In this document: positions 1 to 11,900 of the stretch, piece by piece
Position numbering within the stretch: the first letter of the stretch is position 1
How the letters are laid out: each line of letters opens with the position of its first letter
Source: Ditylenchus dipsaci
Taxonomy: Eukaryota > Nematoda > Chromadorea > Rhabditida > Anguinidae
Direction of reading: 5' to 3'
Length of the DNA stretch: 64,000 nucleotides
Assembly: GCA_004194705.1 (NCBI GenBank)
Contig: SADC01000080.1
Span: 62,001 to 126,000 of the forward strand
Position numbers and translations under genes: made by a program
Notes under the pieces: generated by a model
What the model saw: the letters and a program-made list of their open reading frames with translations, nothing else
Told to the model about the DNA's origin: nothing
Databases searched by the model: none

Positions 1-75
1 GAAAACCGGGTGCGCGAAAAACCCGGTTAACCGAAAACCGGGTAGGGCCAAATTAACCGAAACCGTACAACCCTA
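1..75. repeat. fragment of AACCGGGT-rich dispersed repeat
   Basis: The first bases repeat AACCGG and CCGGTTAACCG motifs. The same vocabulary fills the complete element at 32048-32266, so this is probably one end of another copy that continues beyond the window edge. Confidence 0.5.
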
Positions 76-429
76 CTAACAATGGCAAATATTTATTTTG
101 ACGTAAAACTAAGACACTGAAGTGAAACAAATTAAACATTCATCAGACTCAAATTGAACCCTAGCAGCACTTTCCTTCGAAGCAAATCCTCCAATGAGCA
201 ACCCTTGACACCACCGGAGTTGATAGACAAACGTGAAAAAACTTCGCTCTGGAGCTTGGGAAGTCGCGGGAATCACGAGCAAATCGAATGCCAGTTTGGT
301 GAACCGAGGCAACTGAAAAATGTTCAAGTAGCCGGAGGAGAGAATAAATATTAGGCTATGGTTTTTTCGGAACAACAAAGAAGAAGAATTAGAACAAGGA
401 AAAAATAATGTTTCGGCCACAAGCCGAAA

Positions 430-665
430 AAATCCGCAAAAGCATATTGACATCCGCCATGAAAACATCCGAAAAACATCCGGACATCCGCTGACATCCG
501 ACCTAAAATTTTTTGACATCCTATATCCACATCCGGCCAAAAAAAATTTGACATCCACATCCGACATCCGACCCAAAAATTTTTTGACATCCAACATCCA
601 CACCACATCCGCCGGATGTGGATGTTTCGGATGTACACATCCACATCCGGATGTATCTTCCGGTG
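430..665. repeat. degenerate CATCCG / CGGATG short tandem repeat
   Basis: The hexamer CATCCG, often as ACATCCG, recurs irregularly and reverses to CGGATG near 610-650, giving an inverted simple repeat. Reading frames across it are repeat artefacts. No gene is seen from 76 to 680. Confidence 0.65.
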
Positions 666-1065
666 GTTTTTACAGCCCTGTCCCACACTCGGATTTTTTG
701 AAAAGTGACCCAAAATCACCCCCCGAACTCATTTTTTCTGCACAACAAGATACGAGAAGCATTTCTAAACACTTTCTGAATAAAAAACATGAAATTTTTC
801 AAAAAAATTTGCCACCTGCTACTTGGAGGTAGATGGTCTTTTCGGTATTTTAGGGTCATTTATGGGTGATTTATCACATTTTTTTTGGAGCTGGGCAAAA
901 AGACTCTCTAAACGCATTTTTGATCAAGAGTCTTGCTCGAAATTATTAAGTTATATGAAAATGTTGTAGAAAATTTAAACTAAAGAATTAGGCGCCAGAT
1001 TTATGACAAAAAAGCGCCAGATTTCCGACAAGAGGCGCCATGTTGTGAATTCAACCGAACGGCAT

Positions 1066-1421
1066 TCAACTGGCATCCATTTCAACTGGCATCCATTTCA
1101 ACTGGCAACCATTGAAACTTTTGATTAAAATCGACAATTTTGACTTTAAAAGTTTTCGGAATGTCTAAAATACCAAAAATAACAAAATCTCTTCCTGAAT
1201 TCGAATCTGTTGAGATCAGGTCCGAAAATTTTCAGGAAGCTGAGATTTCTTTTAAAGTAGGCCTCAGCTTCCTGAAATTTTCAGACCTGATCTCAACGGA
1301 TTCGGATTCAAGAAGAGATTTTGACATTAGGAATGACTTTCCGAAACTTTTTACTGTCAAAATTGTCGATTTTTAATCAAAAGTTTCAATGGTTGCCAGT
1401 TGAAATGGATGCCAGTTGATA
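1066..1421. repeat. hairpin repeat with GCCAGTTGAA ends
   Basis: A near-palindrome whose arms meet near 1255. It begins with a short direct reiteration of TTTCAACTGGCATCCA and ends with the complementary GGATGCCAGTTGA. The open frame at 1140-1376 is explained by the palindrome. Confidence 0.7.
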
Positions 1422-1489
1422 TTTTACCAATACAACCGATCCCCTGTGGCAGAAAACACCCTCAGAACAATTAAAAAGAATTTTTTTAC

Positions 1490-1732
1490 TTAAAGGGCCA
1501 TTGCCGTTTCCGATAACGGCTGTCCCCCGCCAATTAAAAATTTTTCCTTATCATTAAACTTCTGTTCGGATTTTACAACTTGGTTTCTAACAAAAAATAT
1601 ATAGATGAAATTAAATTCTAGGGCTTGTTTTGTTAGAAACCAAGCTGAAAAATCCGTGAAGAAGTTGAATGATTAGGCGAAAAAATTTGAATTGGCGGTG
1701 ACAATTCAAAACAGGTGGCAATGGCCCTTTAA
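1490..1732. repeat. TTAA-bounded hairpin mini-element
   Basis: It starts TTAAAGGGCCATTGCC and ends GGCAATGGCCCTTTAA, with further inverted matches inside (CTTGGTTTCTAACAAAA / TTTTGTTAGAAACCAAG). It resembles other short elements here whose ends are TTAAAGG plus a GC-rich block. Confidence 0.7.
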
Positions 1733-1840
1733 CGTTTGCCCAAGATATAAATGTTGCAAAATAGGCCAGTTAAAGCAAAATTTGAAAAAAATTAAATCCT
1801 GCTACAGAATACACGCATATACCGGTCGGGCATTCTCGTG

Positions 1841-2295
1841 TTAAAGGACCATAGCCGTCGCCGACAACGAGAATTTCAAATGTTTGAATTCGCGCGGGAC
1901 AGTTCTCTTTCGTCTTTCATTGTACTCTTTTGACTTGCTCTGAATGACTCAAAATATTTTTTTCTCCAATCTGAATCAGTACGATATGCTGAACAAAAAG
2001 CTAAAATTAGTACAAACAGGCTTTGAGTGTTAAAGCTAAAACCGCAGTATTCCTTTGTTATATATGGTCACTAAAATATGCCGACTCAGTCCTTTAAAGG
2101 ACCATAGCCGTCGCCGACAACGAGAATTTCAAATGTTTGAATTCGCTCGGAATAGTTCTCTTTCGTCTCGCACTGTACTCTTTTGACTTGTTTCGAATGA
2201 CTCAAAAGAGTACAATGCGAGACGAAAGAGAAATGTCCTGCGCGAATTCAAACATTTGAAATTCTCGTTGTCGGCGACGGCTATGGTCATTTAAA
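1841..2295. repeat. CCATAGCCGTCGCCGACAAC-type repeat, two units
   Basis: Each unit begins TTAAAGGACCATAGCCGTCG. The first unit is the reverse complement of the 254-base unit tandemly arrayed at 14082-14915, and the second folds back on itself. Motifs such as CGAAAGAGAACT and CAAACATTTGAAATT are shared by both loci. Confidence 0.8.
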
Positions 2296-2639
2296 AAGGG
2301 CTAAAATTCGATACCCTAAAAAGACCATCAACCCCCAAGGGATAAGTGACAAATTAAAAAAAACTCAACTTTTTTCATTCAGAAAGTGTTTAGAAATGCT
2401 TCTGGTATCTTGTTGTGCAGAAAAAATGAGTTCGGGGGGTGATTTTGGGTCACTTTTCAAAAAATCCGAGTGTGGGGGAACTAAAGAAGTACCCTTTTTT
2501 ACTCTTAACATTTTAAAGTTTCGCGCCATAATGGTATTTGTCTCGACACGAAAACTATTTGATGGCGTAGGTTTAATTCCGGTCCGCTCAAAGTTCAGTT
2601 TTGCAATTGGTTAGCAACTACTAAAAACCCTAAGCCTAT

Positions 2640-2995
2640 GCCCCTTGCAAAGAAAACCTTAGGGTGAGACCCGAACCACCAAGAAAGCATCCCAACCACC
2701 AGTACCACGCCCGAACCACGTTGATGATTTCAACCACCAGGATAGGTCCCGAACCACGTGATCCCAAACCACCTTTATTAGAGAGGGGCCTTTAATACAC
2801 AATATACGGTATGCCCCTCTTAAAGCGCGTATTTTTCGACGTTTGTTTTAACGAAAGCTGAAAATCTGAGGAACACGATGGCTTTGCCCGCAAAAATGAT
2901 TTCCTCTTCTACGACCCATTTTGGCGTTCGAAGTCAAGAAAGCGTTAGTCGAGTAACCCACCCACACATGCCAAATACTATATAGAGATTTAAAG
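2640..2995. repeat. dispersed repeat with CCACCA-rich part; second copy at 32750-33145
   Basis: 2640-2770 reiterates GAACCACC-like words. 2840-2990 matches 32990-33140 closely, including CACCCACACATGCCAAATAC followed by TATATAGAG. The triplet-rich part is on the opposite strand in the second copy. Confidence 0.6.
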
Positions 2996-3628
2996 TCAAT
3001 TTTTTATGTCAAGTAAAAAAATTGATATTTTGACCGTCAAAGTTCGAACCCAACCATTTCTACTTACATGAGGCATATTCCGTGAGTCTGGCGAATTGTT
3101 CTGGTGATAGTAGCATCTAAACCAAACAAAATCATAAATTGTCAATGCAATTTAAAACAAACTTTATTATTCGCTATAAAACAGAGTTGAGCAAACAAAA
3201 ATATCTTGAATGAAGCCGTGATACTGCTCCAACACTAATCAATCATGGCTTATGAGTTAGTAGCAGCAAGCAAATTAGCGAGCAAAAGACTTTTTTCCAC
3301 TCCTTGGTATGTAGTAGTATAAGGCAGTAGCTAGCAGTAGATAAAAGACGGCGGCGGCGGAGATGAGGAGCAAAGTATCTAGCCAAAGTAGCGGCTTTAA
3401 ATGCCTGGCTGTCATCAATCCCCCCCTGGCTGCTTAGGAGGGAGAAACCTTTAATATGGTTTGCCTTGTTGCCCTTCTGTGTTTGGTTAGTAAGGAAGGA
3501 AGCAATAAAGTGGATATTAAGAACCAAATAATTGAAATAAAGGAGCAGGCATGCGTGGCAAAACTGAAGCCATTTTAGGCTAGGCCAAAATATTTAAAGC
3601 TAAATTCTGATACTAATCAGTTTTTTAA
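2996..3628. other. no recognisable feature
   Basis: I see no exon with supporting splice signals here. A minus-strand frame at 3243-3527 lacks motifs, and its hydrophobic ends are low complexity. Confidence 0.4.
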
Positions 3629-3634
3629 CTGATA

Positions 3635-3735
3635 CAGTCAAACCTCGATAATCCGCCACCCCGCTAAACCGCCACCTCGATAATCCGCCACCCTCGGATC
3701 GGTCCATGGGGTGGCGGATTATCGAGGTTTGACTG
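3635..3735. mobile_element. short TIR mini-element (CAGTCAAACCTCG ends, TA flanks)
   Basis: The ends are CAGTCAAACCTCGATAATCC and its reverse complement, each flanked by TA, which fits non-autonomous Tc1/mariner or pogo-type elements. Total length is about 101 bases. A relative with CAGTCGA ends lies at 5726-5874, and single ends occur near 11550, 18660 and 29018. Confidence 0.8.
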
Positions 3736-4288
3736 TATAGGAAGGTGGTCAATTTATTTGGCACCTCACATGACAAATTATCGAAACAAAATTTTATAAT
3801 TGTTTGGCTTGTGTATAAAACTTTTTCCACTCAGAGTGGTCAGATTCCAATAATGACCTCATATTAATCCATTTGAGCCGACGTGTACCAAATGGTACAT
3901 AAAATTGCTTACTCCCACCTCTGATTTAAATAACGAAAATTTGCAAATTTCAATTTTTGATCACCCAATTTTCAAGAAGAGTAAATCGAATAGTTTTAAG
4001 AAACAAAAAATTTGAAAACACGCAGAACTATGCGATCTTAAACCTTTCGGCATCAAATTTCCGACCTTTATTGCAAGCACCCTATTAGTGGACCCAATTT
4101 TACTTCTTTCACTATATATAGTGAATATATTTTTTAAGAAAAGCAAATATTATTACTTATTAGGATATTTTAGTTTTCATGCATATGACTAATCTTTTTG
4201 TTAAAAAAGCAAAAATTGTCTTTTCAAAAAACTTATGCTTTTTCTTTTGAGACATCTAATGCAATGGAAAGTATTAATCACCACGTAA
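3736..4288. other. upstream region of the aspartic protease gene
   Basis: AT-rich with no repeat arms or exons that I can see. It lies directly before the TATA-like sequence and start codon of the protease, so any promoter-proximal control of that gene would be here. Confidence 0.35.
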
Positions 4289-4296
4289 TATAAAAG
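4289..4296 (+). promoter_or_regulatory. TATA-like box upstream of aspartic protease
   Basis: TATAAAAG lies 42 bases before the ATG at 4331. The position is plausible for a core promoter with a short leader, but the region is AT-rich and the match could be chance. Confidence 0.35.
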
Positions 4297-4330
4297 TGAA
4301 TGCAAGCTTGAAATTTTCAATAATTTTATC

Positions 4331-7300
4331 ATGCTTACCTTGAAAAAAGAAATTATTTGTTTATTTTTTTGGGCTGTTTGCTATTCAATATTTATTGTTG
4401 TTGATTCGTCTGGCGTCTACAAATTGGACTTACGCACAAAGAAAGCCTTCGTAAGCAGTACATTCGTCAGGGTAAATTTTTCTTACAAGCCTAAGCCGAA
4501 AACAAGCCTAGGCCGCCGAAAACTTGTTATTTTGTTAACTTTCTTATTTCTAAAAATTTTCCGCGAATTTTTGAAGAAATCTGGAATGGAAGCTGGAGTT
4601 CAAAAATTCGAAATTGTAAAGTTTAATTCAAAATTTTTGAATGTCTTTCTTCACTTTTTTTAACAATAGCTAAGGCCTTACTTTGACTTGAATCCTTTCG
4701 ACTTTTCAATCTGGTCTATCCTGTAAGGCCGCGTCCTTTGATTCTCGGCTCTCTCAAGCGGGAAATCGTCATCGAATGTGACAAGGTGGAGGTGGTGACA
4801 ACCAACAAAATTCTGTATAACCTTTGAAGAAGCTTAAAAGCATTTATGAACATTGTCAGGGTTTTTCTTTCGTGGTAATGCAGTATAGTACATCCAAAAC
4901 CAACAATCAACAAAGAATTTGAGCAGGAGCTCGTTTTACTGAATCCTCTCAGTCTCTACCCGATCCTTATTTTGGTGGTGTTTTGGTGGCAGAAGAATTT
5001 TTTCTCAGAATCAAAAAAACACGCAACTTTCTCATGAAATCGGCGTCGAGAAACACGAATATGAGGATATCTCCTTGGTTATAATACTTTTCGACCCTGA
5101 AATGACGCTTTTTATGGCGGAAATGGCACTTTTCCTGCCGGAAATTTTAAAAAGCTTTTATTCTCAAGGGTTTCCTTATCATTTTTCAATTTTTTTGACC
5201 AACGTGTAGCCCAGAATCTCAGCTTTCTAACAAGCCATTAACTGATTGGATGAAGCTTCAAAGAGTTGGAGAAAAAAGTCTTTTAATGAAGCAAATATTT
5301 TATATATATATTAAAAATATATTTAAAAAATATATTAAAAATATATATTCTAAAAAAAAAAATACAAAATGTAGTCCATTCAAAAACCGTTCTCTCCAAC
5401 CTTTTGGAACTTCATTCAGTTAGTTAATAGCTTGTTAGAAAGCTGAGATTCTGGGCTACATGTTGGTCAAAATAATTTAAAAATGATGAGGAAACCCCTG
5501 AGAAGAAGAAAGCTTTTTAAAATTTCCGGCAGGAAAAGTGCCATTTCCGGCAGAAAAAGCGCCATTTCAGGGTCGAAAAGTATTACAACCTATCTCCTTT
5601 ATCCGAGCACTCTGCGTGGGGGGGGGAGGATTCTGAACTGCAGCCATAAATTTAATAATTCGTTTAGGATTCAGTTTCTTTATTATATAAAACTGGGCTA
5701 AATTATAGTCCAGTTTTTTGTTATACAGTCGACTCTTTAGATAACGCCACCCCTTGGGACTGGTCCCAAGTGGTGTTACATCGAGGGTGGCGTAGTATCG
5801 AGGGCTCACTTTGAATGAATTTCAGCCAAAGCAATCGGTCTATTTTTGGGTGGCGTTGAATCAAGGGTCGACTGTAAATGATTTTAAAAATCACAAAGTC
5901 ACTTTTCAGAAAACTTTTTTTTGCTATCAACTCCTATTTCAGATGGTTTTGATGAGCTAAAGAAAATTTCTCTGCGTACAGTTAATAAAGGAAGTGTCCA
6001 TGAACACTTGTCTCCAAACTACGACAATATGGAATACTTTGCTGAAATCAGTGTTGGTGAGTTGCAAATTAAAGGTTTTTGGGTGGATAAGTTGTTGTTT
6101 TCACAGGCACGCCACCACAAACATTCACTGTCATCCTTGATACTGGCTCTCATTTGTTTTGGCTGCCTGATTCTACTTGCAATGCAGGCAGCAATCAAAC
6201 TACACCTTGTTTTGGCAAGAAAATGTTTAATCAAAGTGCATCTACAAGCTATCACAACACTAAAATTGTTTTCGATGTAGAATATGGGATAGGAAACTCT
6301 TCCGGATTTATTGGCAACGACACTGTCCAAGTAGCTGTTCTTAACAATAAATAATTTCAAAAAATTTAATTTGTAAAAAGAGAATTTCGGATTTAGAAGT
6401 TTAAAAGTTTTCAATAAGTGTAAAAATTAATTTTTAATGATATAAGGCTGTTCGGAAATTTGTGAGAGGAACCGTCAGAGTCTTTTTAATTTTTTTAAAA
6501 CATTTGTAAACATTTTTTAATCATTCTTATTTTTCTCAAAAAAGGTTTTTAATTGAAAATTTTTTTCCGTGCACCTTTAAGCTGTTTGTTTCATTTGAAG
6601 TTTGTCTTTTTAGACCAGCTTAGGGAATGGGGCCTTTTCCCAAAATAAAAGAAGGGGGGGGTGTTTGCCTTGGCCCCTGCTGTTTTTTTTTGTGTTTTTT
6701 AGGATTAGGCAAGGGCAGGTCAGCGTATGTTAAGACGGACTCATATATATTTTAGACTCATGTTTGAGTCTGTCCTAACATACGCTGTCCTATCCTCGCC
6801 TAAAACTGAGTCTAAAATGTCCTCAAAAACGATAGGGGATTGAGGCAAAAACCCACTAATTTGGGGATAGGATCGAGATTCTTAAAGTAAATTAATAAAT
6901 AATAACAATTTATACCAAAAAATAGCTCGAAAACAATTAAAAAGTGTTTACAAATAACTTTGAGGCTTTTAAAAAATTTAGAAAGAAAAACCATGGGTTT
7001 TTGTCAAAACTTTCCCAACATCCTAATACTTTTAAAACAACTAAAATGTTTATTCTTTGCAGCTAGGAACACCAGGAGAAAGCGTGTTCCTCATCCAAAA
7101 CATCTTATTTGGCCAAACAAACTTAATGGACAAATCTATTAGTGAGCTACAAGCAGATGGAATTTTTGGGTTAAACATGCACAAGGATGAAGATGGCCTT
7201 CGATCTCCTATAATGGATGCTCTAGATCAAGGTCTTCTGGAAAAACCTGTGTTTACAGTCTACCTAAACTCCAGCTACGGTGCTGACAACTACAACAAGA

Positions 7301-7826
7301 CCAACACAGGTGGTGCTTTCACCTTCGGAGCTCTGGACACTGACAACTGTGGGCCAGTCATCGACTGGCTGGACAAAATTTTTGACAACAACCCACATAC
7401 TATGAATTCAAAGGCGGCGATATTTCCATTGGAAAATACACAAAACGAGGGAAAAACAATATTATTGTGGACTGCGGAAGTTCCTTGATATTTTTGAGAA
7501 TGCGAGAGGCCAGTTGGATAGCCAGTGAAGTTGGAGCTACTATTAAAGAAGAGTCTGAAGAGCAGGTCACTTACAACATCGCTTGCAATGCCACCTATGC
7601 TCCACTGGTGTTTGAAGCCAATGGCAAGAAGTATGAAATCAGCTCCAAGTTTTTGAATGTGCAAGATGGCAATAATGAAACTTGTACTTTTGGAGTGGCT
7701 GGACTGTTTGGAGTGCCATTTGTTAGAACCATGGTTTTGGGTGGTCCATTTATGCGAGCTTATTGTGTTTCACATGATATTCAAAAGATGAAAATCGGGT
7801 TTTCTAAGCCAAAAGTAATATACTGA
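4331..7826 (+). CDS. secreted aspartic protease (pepsin/cathepsin D family A1), multi-exon
   Basis: The product should be a secreted or lysosomal endopeptidase. Exon 1 (4331 to 4450 or 4471) encodes a signal peptide and a propeptide start (SGVYKLDLRTKK). Exon 2 (about 5943-6056) ends NYDNMEYFAEISVG, exon 3 (6107-6330) carries the first catalytic motif VILDTGSHLFW, and exon 4 (7063-7826) has GIFGL, the second motif region IIVDCGSSLIFL and the C-terminal RAYCVSHD...KIGF. Introns 2 and 3 agree in phase (1 and 0). Intron 1 does not (0 into 1), so an exon or a base is missing there. Near 7385-7395 the frame breaks between DNNP and YYEFKGGDISIG; one added base would rejoin it. The second motif is DCG where the family has DTG or DSG. 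AATAAA follows the stop by 30 bases. Confidence 0.88.
5033..5610. repeat. hairpin element inside protease intron 1
   Basis: Arms at about 5078-5240 and 5420-5590 are reverse complements (for example TACTTTTCGACCCTGAAATG against its complement), flanking an AT-rich TATATAT centre. The outer flank TCGAGAAACACGAATATGA also occurs at 40060 and 40990. Confidence 0.75.
5726..5874. mobile_element. short TIR mini-element (CAGTCGA ends, TA flanks)
   Basis: The ends CAGTCGACTCTTTAGATAAC and the complementary GGGTCGACTG are flanked by TA, with inner GCCACCC/GGGTGGC blocks. It is a relative of the element at 3635-3735 and lies in protease intron 1. Confidence 0.75.
6707..6805. repeat. hairpin repeat with GCGTATGTTA arms
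   Basis: TTAGGCAAGGGCAGGTCAGC and GTATGTTAAGACGGACTC are mirrored by GAGTCTGTCCTAACATACGC. The same words recur near 13000, 25235, 37230, 39955, 56590 and 60955, so this is a common dispersed repeat. It sits in protease intron 3. Confidence 0.7.
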
Positions 7827-7855
7827 TTATTGCGTTAAGTGAGAAAGTGGATATG

Positions 7856-7861
7856 AATAAA
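7856..7861 (+). promoter_or_regulatory. poly(A) signal of the aspartic protease gene
   Basis: AATAAA lies 30 bases after the stop codon, a normal distance for a nematode 3' end. Confidence 0.6.
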
Positions 7862-8454
7862 AGATGGGCAGTACTATTTAATATATTTTTTCCGCAAATG
7901 TGCCTTTTCATAGTAAATCATTGGAAAGTGATCAACCTGAAGGCAGTCCCAGTCACCCTTGATTAACAATAAATAGACAAATTGGAACTCGATAATTTAG
8001 CATCTGCGGGCTGTATTGGCTAGGGTTGTTGAATGAGATTAAAGACGAGATTGAAGACGCTATAAATCTGAGATAAATCTCGGAAACAGCATAGAAAAAA
8101 TAGACTAACAAAGGATCGGCTTTTTCTCCCGTGAAAATATATTCACTGTACGAATTCGAAAATTGTCTTGCATAGAATTTGATACAATTTTTTCGTTTTT
8201 TCGTCTTGTTTACGGACGAAATCTGTCTCTTTGTGAAATGTCCAAACTGACGAAATTGCTTGCTTAGACTGGACTTTCTCTGGTGCTCAAATTTCGCCTT
8301 ATTCAAGAATATTTTTACCTCGATCCCCGATGATAGAAAACACCCTCAGACCATTTAAGAGATTTTTTTTTACTCAACGTTCGCCAAAGATATAACTGCT
8401 GCGAAATAGGCCAGTTAAAGCAAAATTTGAAAAAATGAAATCCTACTACAAGTT

Positions 8455-8945
8455 TTGAAGAGCGCTCAAAGGACCGTTGGCGTCAACGATCACGTGTTTC
8501 GCATGTTTTTGTTGGCAAGGAACAGCTTTTTGACTCCGAAAATGCACGAAATTTTTTTTTGAACTATAATGTGATTTAAAATAGTGATAAAATTACTTCT
8601 TTTGTGCATTCAGGAGTAAAAAACTGTCACCATTACCGAGAAATTACCGAAATTTCCCATTACCGGGAAATTCAAACGAGAATTTAAATAACAGAAAAAT
8701 TTGAAAGTCGAATAAAATGGTACACCCAGTCGGAATCGAACCATCGATCGACTTTCACAGCACGCCGCAGCTGCTTTAGGTTTACCACTAAGCCGCCGAT
8801 ACTGTTGAAAAAAGAAAATATATTTGATTACTTATTTGCCGCAGGGTACTCAACAAAAATTTACTTAAAAATAATTCATTTTGAATTGACATGGTAGCTG
8901 CCTTTCAAAATATTCCCATCGCCGACGGGCATACCCCTTTAATAA
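8455..8945. repeat. dispersed repeat carrying a tRNA-like segment, copy A
   Basis: Homologous over most of its length to 60320-60840: both have AAATTCAAACGA, a tRNA-like block, then GAATTGAC(A/C)TGG and an end resembling GGGCATACCCCTTTAA. The end is related to the TTAAAGG-GCATGCCCG termini at 29764 and 40199. The interval 7862-8454 before it shows no feature I can support. Confidence 0.7.
8719..8812 (-). other. tRNA-like segment (A-box and B-box) within repeat copy A
   Basis: On the minus strand GGCTTAGTGGTAAACC resembles a tRNA D-arm/A-box, and GGTTCGATTCC matches the B-box consensus, spaced as in a long-variable-arm tRNA. The putative acceptor ends do not pair convincingly, so I read it as a tRNA-derived module, not a working tRNA. 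Confidence 0.5.
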
Positions 8946-8964
8946 TAAATATATTAAAAGAAAT

Positions 8965-11900
8965 TTAAGTACACTTTGAATCCTGCTCGATTTGTGGCTG
9001 TTGCTTTATACTATTTGTGTTGTTTAAGCTTCTATTCATTGAAGTATTATTGGTAGTTGAGAAGTGGACAGTTGTATTTGCGAAGAAGATGCTCTTAACG
9101 CTCTTTCTAATCTCTTTATTAATCACCAAGTAGACTATTGAAGTAAATCCTGAATTTTTGAAATTTAGTTTCAAAGAAGGATGAGACACATCATAATTGT
9201 CAAACTCGAGAGTCTGGTGTAATTTTAAGGTATTTTATGCGGGACAGAGCTTATTAACAGAGCTCATAGTGACCGTGACCACCCAATTTACCCCGAGGAA
9301 TTGGCGAGCACTCAGTTGCGGATTTTTTTTGCGGATTCCACATATGCGGATTGAACTTAGGCGGATTTTACACTTGCGGATTTGTTCTTCCGGATTATCA
9401 CTTGCGGATTCCGCATTTGCGGATTTTCATCTGCGGATTTTTTTTGCGGATTCCACACTTGCGGATTCCGCTTTTTCAGATAATTACTTGCGGATTCTAC
9501 CTTTTGCGGATTTCAACTTGCAGATTTTTTTTACAGATTCCACATTCGCGGATTTTCACTTGCGGATTTTTTGCGGATTCCACATTTGCGGATTTTTTTG
9601 CGGGTTTCATATTTGCGGATTGACTTGCGGATTTTTTGTGTATCATGTATTTTGCGGATTTTGACTTGCTAAATTTTTTGCGGGTTATACATTCGTGGTT
9701 TTTAATATCATTGGATACCACATTCGTCAATTCGTAAAAAGAGTATTTTGATTTCTGTATTTTACACAAATGATTTGTTCTGTAAAGTCTTATACAAAAA
9801 TAGATATAATCTCTTTTGTCAGCATACAAGTTAGGCACAGGTCTACTTTTATTCCTAGTCATCAGTTAGGTTGCGCTAAACTACATTCACATACAAATTC
9901 GCCCCTTTTTCCACCAACAATATGAAATCAAAAAGAAACACAGGATGGTGTTCTGGGAATTACAAATAATGCTCACGAGTTATTTCATTGTCAGCTGAAT
10001 GCTCGGTTAAAAAAGAAAAATCCTGCATTTTCAAAGTATGTTTTTTACTTTTTCGTTTAAGTAAAAAAAGCCAAAAATAGCCTCTTTTGCAAAAAAAACT
10101 ACCCTGCTTTAGCAAAAAAGTGCCCTTTTCTGTGCAAATTCTGTTCAGCAAACAACAAAAGTCACGGGACACGATTTATCCCGTTTTCTGTGGTAGTCTG
10201 GGTGAGTTTTACAAAAAGGGAAACATTTCCGCCGAAAAGAAGATTTTCCCTGAAAAATTTGGTTAAGCCTGCAGAGTTTTAGAATCACCCTGTAAATCAC
10301 ACGTTTAATTTTCAGACACATAGAGATCATCAAAAAAGAAGAGCTTGTTGCCTGAACGAAGCTTAGAGAATATGAACTAGATCCAACTGTTGGATTATTA
10401 GTGCGCCCCGATCTGTTCAATCCCAATCAACAGACCGGGCTATTTGGGAATCGATAGCAATATACGATGCGCCACAAACACCCACAGATGAGGAAACCTT
10501 ACAGCACCTTACGCATTATGAAAAATGGTTTTGACAATTGGACGATTAGAATATCATACTGTAATTTTATCGCTAATACTAGTAATTTGTTAGTGGTTAA
10601 TCTAGCATTCTCCCGCTTTTATTAATGACATAGACTCATTAGTGATGTAGACCTAATAAATATAAAATTTGTACACAAAGAATTGACAAATAATGAACCG
10701 CCTGTTATTATTGTTTGTGTAAACTCGCAAATCAATATCTGGAAAGGTAGAATCCGCAAGTAAAAGTCCGCAAATGTGGAATACGCAAGTGTGGAGTCCG
10801 CAAGTAAAAGTCTGCAAAAGCGGAATCCGCATGTGATAATCCGGAAGAACGGATCCGCAAGTGTGGAATCCGCAAGTGAGAATCCGCACAAAATGGCTCC
10901 GCATGTGAAGAATCCGAAAAAAAAATCCGCAACTGAGTGCTCGCCGATGAATTCATCCCCTGCTCTGTACTAGAGTTTGATTTGGCTAGTACTAAAAGTT
11001 TTTTCGTGATCATAGTGGGGCTGCCGTCCTTCGCCGTCCTAATTTTTTCCAATGCCGTCATGCATTTTCACCAAATTTTTATAACGGATCGCTTTTTTTA
11101 TTTTACAACATACAATCAGTTATTATTTTTATGTTTTTTATTTCCTTTCACTTTTAGTTCAAAAAAATGAGGCCGTCCTAATTTCACTTTGAAAATTTTC
11201 ATGTAAAATTAGAACGACCTCATTTTTTGGAGCTAAAAGTGAAAGGAGACCTGGACAAAAATAAAAACTGACTCTATAATATAAAGAAAAAAAACGTTTC
11301 GTTATAAAAAATTTGGTGAGAACGCAGGACGGCGTTTAAAATAATAAGGACGGTGACGGACGGCAGTCCCACACTATGTTCGTGATTACCTGTTTTGGAT
11401 TTTAGTATTACCAAATCATCTATCTGCGTGAAGCATCGTGGGCAAGCCGACTAGCGTCAAGGATCCGGACCAAGCTTAAATACATTAATGCGGTTCCTGT
11501 TTTCTTGAATCTGTTGTTGAAACAAAGATTTTGCCATTACAGTCGAATTTCGATTTATCTATATTCTATTAAACAACGCCCTCGATTTAACAACACTTTC
11601 AAAACAATTTGGTTGGCCTTGGACAAATTTAATAGAAACTGATCCTGTGTACAACGATCCTCGATTTAACGACACTCTATACTAGGAAAAAGACTTTCAA
11701 TTTAACGACTTACAACTGATTTTCCTCGTCTCAACTAAAAAAGTTTATATTTTCAATTTTGTCACCATTTTACATTACTTTAGTATGCCATGATTACTAC
11801 TGAAGCTTAAAACCCAATAAAAAATTTTGAGCTCCGAAACACAGGAACTTGATATTTAAAGGGAAGTTTTATAAGCAAACCGACCACGCGGAATGGGATC

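Larger units (their letters stand above)
680..2485. repeat. large foldback element with about 115-base inverted arms and nested repeats
   Basis: The sequence at about 680-795 returns as its reverse complement at about 2375-2485 (shared core GGGGGGTGATTTTGGGTCAC). A weaker inner match, AGATGGTCTTTT against AAAAGACCATC, extends the arms inward. Three further inverted repeats sit inside (1066-1421, 1490-1732, 1841-2295), so this looks like a composite of successive insertions. No coding region is supported within it. Confidence 0.65.

Noticed and set aside
109..832. Several overlapping frames of 66-165 codons
   Set aside because: Lie over the CATCCG repeat and a foldback arm; no motifs and no splice signals.
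6019..6414. 131-codon minus-strand frame
   Set aside because: Shadow of aspartic protease exons 2 and 3, which have motif and splice support.
7290..7664. 124-codon minus-strand frame
   Set aside because: Shadow of protease exon 4.
9197..9862. Long frames rich in LRIF/CGF on the plus strand and KSAN on the minus strand
   Set aside because: They are translations of the GCGGATT array; every frame is open because the repeat lacks stop words.
10622..11061. Overlapping minus-strand frames with CGF/ADS repeats
   Set aside because: Same GCGGATT repeat read on the other strand; also at 35799-36173.
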